NCBI RefSeq assembly: GCF_014202935.1
Contig: NZ_JACHHX010000014.1
Coordinates: 1 to 64,000, forward strand
DNA length: 64,000 nt
Reading direction: 5' to 3'
Source of the DNA: Rehaibacterium terrae
Lineage (GTDB): Bacteria; Pseudomonadota; Gammaproteobacteria; Xanthomonadales; Xanthomonadaceae
Shown: in pieces, positions 17,796 through 26,180 of the stretch
Numbering within the stretch: position 1 is the first letter of the stretch
Layout: each line of letters opens with the position of its first letter
The notes under the pieces: model-generated
Told to the model about the DNA's origin: nothing
The model's input: the letters and a program-made list of their open reading frames with translations, nothing else
Database searches by the model: none
Position numbers and translations under genes: made by a program

Positions 17796-18852
17796 CGTCA
17801 CGCTCCGTCAGCGCACCCGCCAGCCACAGGCGTGCAGCCAGCGGATCGGCGGCGATGCGCTCACCGGGCGACAGCCCCGCCAGCACCTCCACCTCCTCGC
17901 CGACGCGATGGCCCAGCCGCACCTGGCGCAGGCTTACCCGCGCGCCGTCCACCACGTACACCGCGGTGACCTCGCTGCGCCGCACCAGCGCCGATACCGG
18001 CACCCGCAACTGCTCGGACTCGCCGAGCACGAACGCCGCTTTCACGGTCATGCCCGGGTGCAGGCCGGTTTCGATCTCGGGCAGATCCAGCCGCACCTTG
18101 AAGCTGTGCGTGGCCGGGTCGGCGTAGGGGAACACGGTCACCCTCTCGGCCTCGATGCGGCGGCCATCGGGCAGCAGCACCGCCGCCTTGCCGTGTTCGC
18201 GCAGCGCATCGATGTCGCTCTGCGGCACATCCACATGCACGCGCAGCCTCGCCAGCGACAGCCCCGACACCAGCGGCTGCCCCGGGCGCACGGTTTCACC
18301 GACACGGACATGGCGCTCGGTGAGGATGCCCGAGTACGGCGCACGGATGACGGTGTAGTCGACCTGCTCGCCGGCCTCGCGCAGTGCGGCGCGGGCGGCG
18401 TCGAGCTGGGCGCGGGCGGCATCGCGACGGGCGGTGGCCTGATCGAACTGCGCGCGCGAGACGAGCTGCCGTTCGTACATCTCGGCGATGCGCCGGTAAT
18501 CGGCCTCGGCCTCCCGGAAGGCCGCCTCGGCGGCATTGAATGCCGCCTGTGCGCGCCGCTGGGCGGCCTGCTGCTCGACATCGGTGAAGCGCACCACCAC
18601 CTCGCCAGCCTTGACGTAGTCGTTGACGTCGAACGGCAACTCGGTGACGCGCCCCCCGGTCTGCGCCGACAGCGTGGCCTGGTCCACCGCCTCGACCACG
18701 CCATCCCAAACCCGCTCACGCGGGGCCGCGCCCGGCTCGACGGTCAAGGTGGCCAGCGGGGGCTCGGTACTGGCCACCTCGGCCGCCTGATCCCGGCCGC
18801 AGGCGGCCAGTCCGACCGCCAGCGCCACCAACGCAAACGTGCGTAGCATCAT
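17788..18852 (-). CDS. RND efflux periplasmic adaptor (membrane fusion protein), lipoprotein
   Basis: A 354-residue HlyD/AcrA-type adaptor. The lipobox VGLAACG (C18) anchors it to the inner membrane. Then come a lipoyl half-motif (VEAVDQATLSAQTGGRVTEL), a helical hairpin at about residues 90-165, the second lipoyl half (DYTVIRAPYSGILTERHVRV), a beta-barrel and a membrane-proximal domain. The start at 18852 has GAGG five bases upstream, with an alternative ATG one codon later. It lies seven bases after the DUF2892 gene and overlaps the pump gene. Confidence 0.92.
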   Translation of the reverse strand: MMLRTFALVALAVGLAACGRDQAAEVASTEPPLATLTVEPGAAPRERVWDGVVEAVDQATLSAQTGGRVTELPFDVNDYVKAGEVVVRFTDVEQQAAQRRAQAAFNAAEAAFREAEADYRRIAEMYERQLVSRAQFDQATARRDAARAQLDAARAALREAGEQVDYTVIRAPYSGILTERHVRVGETVRPGQPLVSGLSLARLRVHVDVPQSDIDALREHGKAAVLLPDGRRIEAERVTVFPYADPATHSFKVRLDLPEIETGLHPGMTVKAAFVLGESEQLRVPVSALVRRSEVTAVYVVDGARVSLRQVRLGHRVGEEVEVLAGLSPGERIAADPLAARLWLAGALTERDDG

Positions 18853-18859
18853 GTCGACC

Positions 18860-19063
18860 TCAACGGAAGGCGCAGCCGGACTTGACGCCGAAGGCGGCGA
18901 AGATCTTCGCGGCCGGACAGAAACCGGTGAACGCGGCCTGCAGCATGTTCAGTCCGATGAAAGCGGTCAGCAGCAGCCACCACGGCGACACGAAATACAC
19001 CAGGGCGACGCTGATCAGGATCATCACGCCGGCGAAGGCGAGGACGGCACGGTCGAGGTTCAT
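18860..19063 (-). CDS. DUF2892 (YgaP-type) small inner-membrane protein
   Basis: A 67-residue protein with two transmembrane segments (about 7-26 and 28-46) and the conserved tail GFCPAAKIFAAFGVKSGCAF with two cysteines, C49 and C64. DUF2892 domains form the membrane part of the rhodanese YgaP and often accompany sulfurtransferase and sulfide-oxidation genes. Strong AGGAG upstream. It follows sulfide:quinone reductase by 77 bases. Confidence 0.88.
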   Translation of the reverse strand: MNLDRAVLAFAGVMILISVALVYFVSPWWLLLTAFIGLNMLQAAFTGFCPAAKIFAAFGVKSGCAFR

Positions 19064-19140
19064 GGCTTTGCTCCTTGAGGATGTCGGTGACGGGTGAGGG
19101 AGCCGCGGGCCGGCAGCCGATCGCTCGGCCCGCGTCGCGC

Positions 19141-20421
19141 TCAGCCCTGGGGTTTGATCCGCTCGATGCCCAGCGCCTTGAGCACGTATTTCTCATAGAC
19201 CGGCTCGGAAGTGCCGTGGCGCATCTTGTAGAGGAAGTATTTTTCGAAGGCGATCTTGGCCAGGTGCACCCACTTGCCGACCTTGGCCCAGGTGACGTTG
19301 CGCGGCGGGAACTGCGGCAGCGCGACGAAGGCGGCGCCGGTATCGCCCATGTCGGCCAGGCACACCGCATTCCAGGTGCCCTGGTAGTCCGGCGGGCGCC
19401 CCTCCAGCTCGGCCTCGATGTTCTTCACGATGGTGGTGACCATCGACTCGATCATGAAGCCGGTCTTGGGCGCGCCGGTCGGCACCGGCGTCGGCTCCAC
19501 CGGCGGGATCGCCACGCACACGCCGGCGGCGAAGATCTCCGGGTATTTCGGGCTGCGCTGATGCGCATCGACGATCACGAAGCCACGCGGGTTGCACAGC
19601 CCCTCCACCGCCGCCACCGCCGGCACGCCACGGAAGGCCGGCAGCAGCATCGCGTAGGCGAACGGCAACACGTGTTCCTTCTTCGGCTGGCCTTCGTCGT
19701 CGTGCTCGATGACCTGGAGCCGGCCCTCGCCGGCAGCGGCAACCTTGGCGTTGGTGATCCACTTGATGTGGCGCTGGCGGAATTCCGACTCCATCAGTCC
19801 CTTGGAGTCGCCGACGCCTCCCAGGCCCATGTGGCCGACGTAAGGCTCGCTGGTGACGAAGGTCATCGGTACCTTGTCGCGCAACTTGCGGCGGCGCAGG
19901 TCGGCGTCGAGGATCATCGCGAATTCGTAGGCCGGGCCGAAGCAGCTCGCCCCCTGCACCGCGCCCACCACCACCGGGCCGGGGTTCTCAAGGAATTTCT
20001 CCCACGCCCGCCAGGCGTGCTCGGCATGCGGTGTGGTGCACACCGACTGGGTATGGCCGCCGTCCGGCCCCAGCCCCGGCACTTCGTCGAAGGCGAGCTG
20101 CGGGCCGGTGCAGATCAGCAGGTAGTCGTAGTCGAGCCGCTGGCCGTCGGCGGTTTCCACCGCCTTCTCTTCGGGCAGGATGCGTGCGGCCGGACTGCCG
20201 GTGAAGGCGATGCCGTGCTTGCCCAGGTATTCGCCGGCCGGCAGGGTGATCTGCTCGGGCTTGCGCCAACCCACCGCCACCCATGGGTTGGATGGCGTGA
20301 AGCTGAAACGGTCGCCATCGCCGACCACGGTGATCGCGTGGTCTTTGCCGAGGGTTTCGCGCAACTCATAGGCGGCGCTCATGCCGCCGAGTCCGGCGCC
20401 GATCACGACGATCCTGGCCAT
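19141..20421 (-). CDS. sqr: sulfide:quinone oxidoreductase
   Basis: A 426-residue FAD enzyme at the cytoplasmic membrane that oxidises sulfide and reduces quinone. The FAD-binding N-terminus is IVVIGAGLGGMSAAYEL. Three cysteines fall at positions expected for type I enzymes: C128 (QSVCTTPHAEHAW), C160 (QGASCFGPAYEF) and C354 (NAVCLADMGDTG). The segment CVAIPPVEPTPVPTGAPKTG is also characteristic. The C-terminus is amphipathic (WVHLAKIAFEKYFLYKMRHG), fitting monotopic membrane attachment. The ATG at 20421 lies six bases after AGGAG; earlier in-frame starts lie in the leader. It starts the minus-strand sulfide transcript and shares a promoter palindrome with the divergent rhodanese operon. Confidence 0.93.
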   Translation of the reverse strand: MARIVVIGAGLGGMSAAYELRETLGKDHAITVVGDGDRFSFTPSNPWVAVGWRKPEQITLPAGEYLGKHGIAFTGSPAARILPEEKAVETADGQRLDYDYLLICTGPQLAFDEVPGLGPDGGHTQSVCTTPHAEHAWRAWEKFLENPGPVVVGAVQGASCFGPAYEFAMILDADLRRRKLRDKVPMTFVTSEPYVGHMGLGGVGDSKGLMESEFRQRHIKWITNAKVAAAGEGRLQVIEHDDEGQPKKEHVLPFAYAMLLPAFRGVPAVAAVEGLCNPRGFVIVDAHQRSPKYPEIFAAGVCVAIPPVEPTPVPTGAPKTGFMIESMVTTIVKNIEAELEGRPPDYQGTWNAVCLADMGDTGAAFVALPQFPPRNVTWAKVGKWVHLAKIAFEKYFLYKMRHGTSEPVYEKYVLKALGIERIKPQG

Positions 20422-20518
20422 GCCCATCTCCTGTGGTTGGCGGATACCCGTGGCCCGAGCTTGCGCCCCTTGCCGGCCGCGGGCGTCGACGGGAGTCAAG
20501 CCCGACGCTGCATGTAAA

Positions 20519-20557
20519 GTTGACACTAAATTAGCTGATGCTTATATTAGTGTCAAC
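20519..20557. promoter_or_regulatory. divergent overlapping promoters inside a 39-bp palindrome (sqr / rhodanese-arsR)
   Basis: Arms GTTGACACTAA (20519-20529) and TTAGTGTCAAC (20547-20557) are a perfect 11-bp inverted repeat. On the plus strand they give -35 TTGACA (20520-20525), a 17-base spacer and -10 TATATT (20543-20548). On the minus strand they give -35 TTGACA (20556-20551), a 17-base spacer and -10 TAATTT (20533-20528). An inner site ATTAG-N6-CTTAT (20530-20545) matches the one before the persulfide dioxygenase. The ArsR protein encoded in the rhodanese operon is the likely repressor. Confidence 0.75.
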
Positions 20558-20577
20558 TGATACTCAAGGCAAGCCCC

Positions 20578-20967
20578 ATGACCCTCAGCGCCAACACCCT
20601 CGTCGCCGAAGCCCGTGCGCGGATCCGTGAACTGACCCCGGAGGCACTGGCCCCGCGGTTGGCCGACGACATCGTCCTGATCGACGTGCGCGAGCCGGCC
20701 GAGTTCGAGACCGGCCACCTGCCCGGTGCCATCAACATTCCGCGTGGCGTGCTGGAGTTCCAGGTGGAGGCGCATCCGGCCGTCGCCTGCGTCACCGACC
20801 CGGCACTGTCGGCGCGCGACCGCGACATCGTGGTCTACTGCCGTACCGGTGGGCGCTCCGCATTGGCCGCCTACAATCTGCAGCGGATGGGCTTCACCCG
20901 GGTCCGCTCGCTGGCCGGCGGCATCACCGCCTGGCGCGAGCAGGGCCTGCCTCTGCACCTTCGCTGA
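20578..20967 (+). CDS. rhodanese-like sulfurtransferase
   Basis: A 129-residue single-domain rhodanese. The N-terminal signature is VLIDVREPAEFETGHLPGA and the active loop is YCRTGGRSAL with persulfide-forming C88. Cytoplasmic; no signal peptide. It should move sulfane sulfur between a persulfide donor and a thiol acceptor. First gene of a three-gene operon (rhodanese, ArsR, rhodanese) with 16- and 13-base gaps, starting just past the shared palindromic promoter. Confidence 0.93.
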   Translation: MTLSANTLVAEARARIRELTPEALAPRLADDIVLIDVREPAEFETGHLPGAINIPRGVLEFQVEAHPAVACVTDPALSARDRDIVVYCRTGGRSALAAYNLQRMGFTRVRSLAGGITAWREQGLPLHLR

Positions 20968-20983
20968 GCAAACCTCCCCGCCG

Positions 20984-21325
20984 ATGCGCACACACCCGAC
21001 CCAGGCCACACTTCCCGACGCCGAAACCATGCGCGCCCATGCCGGCGACGCCGCCCGCCTGCTCAAGGCCCTGGCCAACGAGCGGCGGCTGCTGGTGCTG
21101 TGCATGCTCGCCGAGGGCGAGCTGTCGGTGGGCGAGATGAACGAACGGCTCGACCTCAGCCAGTCGGCCCTGTCGCAGCATCTGGCGGTGCTGCGCGAAG
21201 AAGGGCTGGTGAACACGCGCCGCGAGGCGCAGACCATTTACTATTCGCTGGCCGAAGGCCCGGTGCACGACATCATCCAGGTGCTGCACCGGGTCTACTG
21301 CGGTGGCGGGTCGACCTGCCCCTGA
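20984..21325 (+). CDS. ArsR-family repressor of BigR/SqrR type
   Basis: A 113-residue winged-helix regulator: LLKALANERRLLVLCMLAEG, then recognition helix LDLSQSALSQHLAVLREEGL and the wing TRREAQTIYYSL. It has C40 in the LLVLC segment and C106 in RVYCGGG, spaced as the two sensing cysteines of BigR and SqrR, which form a disulfide or polysulfide bridge and release DNA in sulfide stress. It lacks an ArsR metal-binding ELCVCD motif. It lies between two rhodaneses and 427 bases from a palindromic operator, so autoregulation and control of sqr are likely. Confidence 0.9.
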   Translation: MRTHPTQATLPDAETMRAHAGDAARLLKALANERRLLVLCMLAEGELSVGEMNERLDLSQSALSQHLAVLREEGLVNTRREAQTIYYSLAEGPVHDIIQVLHRVYCGGGSTCP

Positions 21326-21338
21326 CGGACGCGCCGCC

Positions 21339-21710
21339 ATGCTCAAACGCCTGCGCGCGCTGTTCGCGCGCGACCCGCGCGACCTGTCCCCGGCCGACGC
21401 CGTGCGCCGCATCGACGACGGCGCGCTGATCGTGGACGTGCGCGAGGCCGACGAATTCGCCGCCGGCAGCCTGCGCGGCGCCACCCACATCCCGCTGGGC
21501 GAGATCCGCAGCCTCGGCCTGACCGCACTGCACCGCCGCGGCCTGTCGCCGGAGCGCCAGGATTTGCTGCTGGTCTGCCGCAGCGGGGCGCGCTCGCGCG
21601 CGGCGATGGCCCTGCTCTCGACCTGCCCGGACATGCGTCTTTTCAACCTGCGCGGCGGGATGATCGCCTGGCTCGACCACGGCCTGCCGCTGCAGCAGCG
21701 CAAGGGCTGA
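21339..21710 (+). CDS. rhodanese-like sulfurtransferase (second copy)
   Basis: A 123-residue cytoplasmic rhodanese domain with LIVDVREADEFAAGSLRGA and the active loop VCRSGARSRAAM (C80). It differs clearly from the first rhodanese of the operon (active loop CRSGARS against CRTGGRS), so they are not a recent duplication and may serve different donors or acceptors. It follows ArsR by 13 bases. Confidence 0.9.
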   Translation: MLKRLRALFARDPRDLSPADAVRRIDDGALIVDVREADEFAAGSLRGATHIPLGEIRSLGLTALHRRGLSPERQDLLLVCRSGARSRAAMALLSTCPDMRLFNLRGGMIAWLDHGLPLQQRKG

Positions 21711-21739
21711 CGCACCCGCCACCGGCATCGCGCCCGGCC

Positions 21740-21781
21740 TTGATCATCCTCAAAACAGCGTCGTCCGCACGCACGCATACT
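21740..21781 (+). promoter_or_regulatory. candidate FNR/Anr box and -10 of ompW
   Basis: TTGAT-CATC-CTCAA (21740-21753) differs from the FNR consensus TTGAT-N4-ATCAA at one position. A CATACT -10 hexamer lies at 21776-21781, which puts the box centre 41.5 bases upstream of the predicted start, the class II activator position. OmpW is oxygen-regulated in enteric bacteria. No binding evidence. Confidence 0.4.
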
Positions 21782-21813
21782 GCGTGCCGCTCCCATCCCC
21801 ACGAGGACGACAC

Positions 21814-22428
21814 ATGCACATGCACACCTTCCCTCGCACCCTGCTCGCCACGGCGCTCGTGCTCGCCGGTGGCCTGGCCCACGCCGACGACTGGTTCGTC
21901 CGCGTCGGCCCGGCGCACGTCGAACCCAAATCGAACAACGGCAGCCTTGCCGGCGGCGCGCTGCGCGTGGACATCGACAGCAACACCCAGCTCGGCCTGA
22001 TCCTGGGCTACCACTTCACGCCGAACATCGCGGTCGAGCTGCTCGCCGCCACGCCGTTCTCACACACGGTCTCGCTCAACGGCGCGCGCGCGGTGGACTT
22101 CAAGCACCTGCCGCCGACGCTGAGCCTGCAGTATTACTTCGCGCCCGACGGCCAGGTGAACCCGTTCGTCGGACTGGGCGTGAACTACACCTGGACTTAC
22201 AGCGAGCGCGAAACCGGCCCGGTGGCCGGCGCCAGCGTGGGTCTGGGCAACAGCTGGGGGCTGGCGGCGCAGGCCGGCCTGGTGTTCAAGCTGAGCGATC
22301 GCTGGGACGTGGTCGCCGAGGCACGCTGGATCGACATCGACGCCGACGTGAAGCTCGACGGCGCCAAGATCGGCACCGCCAACGTCGACCCGCTGGTGTA
22401 CGGGCTGTATCTCGGCTATCGGTTCTGA
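21814..22428 (+). CDS. ompW: OmpW-family outer-membrane beta-barrel protein
   Basis: A 204-residue eight-stranded barrel. The signal peptide ends near LAHA (residue 24). Family segments follow: DDWFVRVGPAHVEPKSNNG, LGLILGYHFTPNIAVELLAA, LPPTLSLQYYFAP, VNPFVGLGVNYTWTY and the C-terminal LGYRF ending in phenylalanine, as outer-membrane proteins require for assembly. Thought to carry small hydrophobic molecules across the outer membrane. Convergent with transketolase and separated from it by a strong hairpin. Confidence 0.9.
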   Translation: MHMHTFPRTLLATALVLAGGLAHADDWFVRVGPAHVEPKSNNGSLAGGALRVDIDSNTQLGLILGYHFTPNIAVELLAATPFSHTVSLNGARAVDFKHLPPTLSLQYYFAPDGQVNPFVGLGVNYTWTYSERETGPVAGASVGLGNSWGLAAQAGLVFKLSDRWDVVAEARWIDIDADVKLDGAKIGTANVDPLVYGLYLGYRF

Positions 22429-22474
22429 GCGGCATCGGCATCCGGGCATCGAGCCGCCGCGGATGCGGTCATGA

Positions 22475-22510
22475 AGAGCAGAACGGCGCCCTCGGGCGCC
22501 GTTCTGCTCT
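22475..22510. terminator. bidirectional hairpin terminator between ompW and tkt
   Basis: A perfect 16-bp inverted repeat with a four-base loop (arms at 22475-22490 and 22495-22510) lies between the convergent ompW and tkt stops, so it can serve both. The flanking T-tracts are short. Confidence 0.75.
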
Positions 22511-22528
22511 CTGTCGCACCGACAATGA

Positions 22529-24532
22529 TCAGCGCAGCGCTTTCGCCACCTCGACCACGCGCTCGACGGTGAAGCCGAAATGCCTGAACAGCACGTCGCC
22601 GGGCGCGCTGGCCCCGAACGTGTCGATGCCGATCACCGCGCCGTCCAGGCCCACGTACTTGCGCCAGTAGTCGCCGACACCGGCCTCGATGGCCACGCGC
22701 CTGCGGCACCACGACGGCAGCACGCCCTCGCGCCATTCCAGCGGCTGGCGGTCGAAGACCTCGGTGGACGGCATCGACACCACCCGCGCCCGGATCCCCT
22801 CGGCATCGAGCTGGCGCGCCGCCTGCATCGCCAGCTCCACCTCCGAGCCGGTGGCGATCAGGATCAGGTCGAAGCGCGCCTCGGGCGGATCCAGCAGCAC
22901 GTAGCCGCCGCGCGCGATGTCGGCGAGCTGGGCGGCAGTGCGGTGCTGGTGGACCAGGTTCTGGCGCGAGAACACCAGACAACTCGGCCCCTCGCGACGT
23001 TCGATCGCGGCCTTCCAGGCCACCGCCGATTCGACGGCGTCGCAGGGGCGCCAGACATCGTTGTTCGGGATGTAGCGCAGCGAGGCCAGGTGCTCGACCG
23101 GCTGGTGGGTCGGGCCGTCCTCGCCCAGGCCGATGGAGTCGTGGGTGTAGACGTGGATCGCGTGCGCGTGCATCAGTGCGCTCATGCGCACCGCGTTGCG
23201 GGCGTAGTCGCTGAACACCAGGAAGGTGGCGTCGTAGGGGATGAAGCCCCCATGCAGGGCGATGCCGTTGGAGATCGCGGTCATCGCGAACTCGCGCACG
23301 CCGTAGTAGACGTAGTTGGCGTCCGGGTCGCCGGAGGTGACCGGCTTGCTGCCCTTCCACAGGGTGAGGTTGGAATGCGCCAGGTCGGCCGAACCGCCGA
23401 TCAGCTCCGGCAGCAGCGGGCCGTAGGCGTCCAGCGCCATCTGCGAGGCCTTGCGCGAGGCGACCGTTGGGCCTTCCGCCTGCAGCCGGGCGATGTAGGC
23501 GTCGGCGCCGGCGGCGAAACCCGTCGGCAGCTCGCCGCGCAGGCGGCGGCCGAACTCGGCGGCGAGCTCGGGATGCTGCCTGGCGTAATCGTCGAACAGC
23601 CGGTTCCACGCCGCCTCGCGCGCGGCGCCGCGGTCGTTGGCGCGCCAGCCGGCGTAAATGGCCTCGGGGATTTCGAACGGGCCGTATGGCCAGTTCAGAT
23701 GGGCGCGGGCGGCGGCGACCTCGTCCTGACCGAGCGGCGCGCCGTGGGTGCTCTCCTTGCCCTGCTTGTTGGGCGCGCCGAAGCCGATCACGGTACGGCA
23801 GCAGATCAGGGTCGGGCGCGCGGTCTCGGCCTTGGCGGTGCGGATCGCCTGCGCGATCTCGTCGGGATCGTGACCGTCGACATGGCGGATCACCTGCCAG
23901 CCATAGGCCTCGAAACGCGCCGGCGTGTCGTCGGTGAACCAGCCGGCGGTGTCACCGTCGATGGAGATGCGGTTGTCGTCCCAGAAGCAGATCAGCTTGC
24001 CCAGGCCCCAGGTGCCGGCCAGCGAGGCGGCCTCGTGGGAAATGCCCTCCATCAGGCAGCCGTCGCCGAGGAACACCCAGGTGTGGTGATCGACGATCTC
24101 GAAGCCGGGACGGTTGAAGCGCTGCGCCAGCAGCTTCTCCGCCAGCGCCTTGCCGACCGCATTGGCAAAGCCCTGCCCGAGCGGGCCGGTGGTGGTCTCC
24201 ACGCCCGGGGTCATGAAGTTCTCGGGGTGGCCCGGCGTTTTCGATCCGAGCTGACGGAAGCGCTTGAGCTCGTCGAGCGGCAGGTCATAGCCGGCCAGGT
24301 GCAGCAGCGCGTACTGCAGCATCGAGCCATGGCCGTTGGAGAGCACGAAGCGGTCGCGGTTGGGCCAATCCGGATTGTTCGGGTTGTGGCTGAGGAAGTC
24401 GTTCCAGAGCACCTCGGCGATGTCGGCCATGCCCATCGGCATGCCGGGATGGCCGGACTTGGCGGCCTCGACGGCGTCGATGGCGAGGAAGCGGATGGCG
24501 TTGGCGAGTTCGCGGCGGGAAGGCGTCGTCAT
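22529..24532 (-). CDS. tkt: transketolase
   Basis: Thiamine-diphosphate enzyme of 667 residues that moves two-carbon ketol units between sugar phosphates in the pentose phosphate pathway. Visible features are [10 protein letters not shown] (25-34), the ThDP/metal motif [12 protein letters not shown] starting at 156 with N187, the pyrimidine-domain segments [20 protein letters not shown] and [14 protein letters not shown], and the C-terminal domain. I chose ATG 24532 over a GTG four codons earlier. It stands alone here, not next to gapA. Confidence 0.96.
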   Translation of the reverse strand: MTTPSRRELANAIRFLAIDAVEAAKSGHPGMPMGMADIAEVLWNDFLSHNPNNPDWPNRDRFVLSNGHGSMLQYALLHLAGYDLPLDELKRFRQLGSKTPGHPENFMTPGVETTTGPLGQGFANAVGKALAEKLLAQRFNRPGFEIVDHHTWVFLGDGCLMEGISHEAASLAGTWGLGKLICFWDDNRISIDGDTAGWFTDDTPARFEAYGWQVIRHVDGHDPDEIAQAIRTAKAETARPTLICCRTVIGFGAPNKQGKESTHGAPLGQDEVAAARAHLNWPYGPFEIPEAIYAGWRANDRGAAREAAWNRLFDDYARQHPELAAEFGRRLRGELPTGFAAGADAYIARLQAEGPTVASRKASQMALDAYGPLLPELIGGSADLAHSNLTLWKGSKPVTSGDPDANYVYYGVREFAMTAISNGIALHGGFIPYDATFLVFSDYARNAVRMSALMHAHAIHVYTHDSIGLGEDGPTHQPVEHLASLRYIPNNDVWRPCDAVESAVAWKAAIERREGPSCLVFSRQNLVHQHRTAAQLADIARGGYVLLDPPEARFDLILIATGSEVELAMQAARQLDAEGIRARVVSMPSTEVFDRQPLEWREGVLPSWCRRRVAIEAGVGDYWRKYVGLDGAVIGIDTFGASAPGDVLFRHFGFTVERVVEVAKALR

Positions 24533-24687
24533 GGCATCGGGCACGTCTCGGGCGGGCGCGGAAAGCGCCAGCAGGGCGTCGGAGGGCGATGCCCGTCGCG
24601 CGACGGGCGGCCTATTGTCCCATTCGCCGCCGCCGCTGTCGCGGTTGCCGGCGTGGCGGATGCAGTGCTAGGCCGAAAACTCAAGCA

Positions 24688-24843
24688 ACAGCACGCACGG
24701 AGAACGCTACAGAAAGCGGGAGAGCGGGAGAAAGGGCATACCTAGGGCCGCCTGAGGTTTAGGGTCGCCTCTGAGGCCCCTGTCGACACGCTTCGACCTG
24801 CTCCGCGCCCTCGGGTTTTCTCCGCCTTCTCCGTGCGTGCTGT
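24688..24843. repeat. interspersed C+T-rich repeat element, copy A
   Basis: A 156-base element in the 327-base gap between tkt and the symporter gene. Its ends are a perfect 17-bp inverted repeat (24688-24704 and 24827-24843, outer bases ACAGCACGCACGG). The inner right side carries TTTTCTCCGC followed by CTCCGTGCGTGC, which recurs at 49793 and 59188. The rest of the gap (24533-24687 and 24844-24859) holds no gene I can support. Confidence 0.7.
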
Positions 24844-24859
24844 CGCTCCTGGCTGCCGG

Positions 24860-26167
24860 TCAGGCCACTTCCTGCAGCTCCTCGGCGCGGGCCTCGCTGC
24901 GGGCGATCACCACCGAGCCGACCATGTCGCCGCCGACGTTGACCACGGTGCGGCACATGTCGAGGAAGCGGTCCACGCCCAGGATCAGGCCGATGCCCTC
25001 GGGCGGGATGCCGAACATCGCCAGGATCATCGCGATCACCGGCAGCGAGCCGCCCGGCACACCGGCCGCGCCGACCGCGCCGAGGATGCACAGCGCCAGG
25101 ATCATCACCTGCTGCAGCAGGGTCAGCTCGACGCCGAAGAACTGCGCCAGGAACAGCACCGTCACGCCCTCGAACAGCGCCGTGCCGTTCATGTTGGCGG
25201 TGGCGCCCAGGGTGCAGACGAAACGCGCCACCCGGCGCGGCACGCCGAGCCGCTCTTCGGTCACCGCCAGCGTGGTCGGCAGCGTGGCGCTGCTCGACGA
25301 GGTGGAGAACGCGGTCAGCAACGCCGGCTCGGCGCCGCGGAAGAAGGCCAGCGGCGACATCCCGCCGAAGGCGCGCAGCAGCAGCGGGAACACGACGAAG
25401 AAGTGGATCGCCAGCGCCAGCACCACCGTGCCGACATAGCGCGCCAGCTGCACCAGCACGTCGAAGCCGAGCTTGGCGGTGATCGAGAACAGCAGCGCGG
25501 CCACCGCGTACGGCGCCAGCTGGATCACCCAGCCGATCAGCTTCAGGCAGATGTCGTACACGCCCTGCACCGCGCCGACGAAGCTGCGCGTGCCCTCGCT
25601 GCGCACCACCGTGGCGGCGATGCCGAACATCAGCGCGAAGAACATCACCGCGATCAGGTCGCCGTTGGCGGCGGCGGCCACCGGGTTGCGCGGCACGATG
25701 TTGAGCAGGATGGCGATGCCGGAGATGTCCTCGCGCCGCGCCGCGATCTCGCCGGCGCGCTCGGAAGCCTCGGCGAGCAGCTGTTGCCCGACCTCCGGCG
25801 GCAAGCCCTGGCCGGGCTTGAGCAGATTGACCGCGACCAGGCCGATGGTGACCGCGCAGGCGGTGACCACCAGGATCCACACCAGCGTCTTGCCACCGAT
25901 CCGGCCCAGCGCGCGTGGATCGCCGATCTCCACCACGCCCAGCACCAGCGCCGAGAACACCAGCGGAATCACCAGCATGAACAGCAGGCGCAGGAACAGT
26001 TGGCCGACCGGATCGGTGACGTAGCCGATCAGCGCGTTGAGCCAGCCGGCATCGACGGCGAACACGTTCGCCGCGATGCCGGCGCCGGCGCCGACGAGGA
26101 AGCCGACCAGCATCCGCGTGTGCAGGGGCATGCCGGCGTGCGAAGGGGAGGCGGACTGCGGGGACAT
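24860..26167 (-). CDS. dicarboxylate/amino acid:cation symporter (DAACS family)
   Basis: A 435-residue GltPh/GltP/DctA-type secondary transporter importing dicarboxylates or acidic/neutral amino acids with sodium or protons. The family motifs are intact: serine-rich hairpin 1 (STSSSSATLPTTL), NMNGTALFEG in helix 7, hairpin 2 (AAGVPGGSLPVIAMIL) and helix 8 LGVDRFLDMCRTVVNVGGD. The aspartate and arginine of DRFLDMCRT resemble acidic-substrate carriers. An extra hydrophilic loop (residues about 120-150) separates helices 3 and 4. It precedes nothing on the same strand for several hundred bases and follows the alanine/glycine symporter gene by 13 bases. Confidence 0.9.
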   Translation of the reverse strand: MSPQSASPSHAGMPLHTRMLVGFLVGAGAGIAANVFAVDAGWLNALIGYVTDPVGQLFLRLLFMLVIPLVFSALVLGVVEIGDPRALGRIGGKTLVWILVVTACAVTIGLVAVNLLKPGQGLPPEVGQQLLAEASERAGEIAARREDISGIAILLNIVPRNPVAAAANGDLIAVMFFALMFGIAATVVRSEGTRSFVGAVQGVYDICLKLIGWVIQLAPYAVAALLFSITAKLGFDVLVQLARYVGTVVLALAIHFFVVFPLLLRAFGGMSPLAFFRGAEPALLTAFSTSSSSATLPTTLAVTEERLGVPRRVARFVCTLGATANMNGTALFEGVTVLFLAQFFGVELTLLQQVMILALCILGAVGAAGVPGGSLPVIAMILAMFGIPPEGIGLILGVDRFLDMCRTVVNVGGDMVGSVVIARSEARAEELQEVA

Positions 26168-26180
26168 CGGCGGCGTCCGG

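Noticed and set aside
14811-17969. Very long open frame opposite the RND pump gene (over 1000 codons)
   Set aside because: Histidine-, glutamine- and arginine-rich translation without any domain; it mirrors the codon use of the pump gene at high G+C and is an antisense artefact.
24533-24859. A short gene in the gap between tkt and the symporter
   Set aside because: Only the repeat element and G+C-rich background; no frame with a ribosome-binding site or family resemblance.
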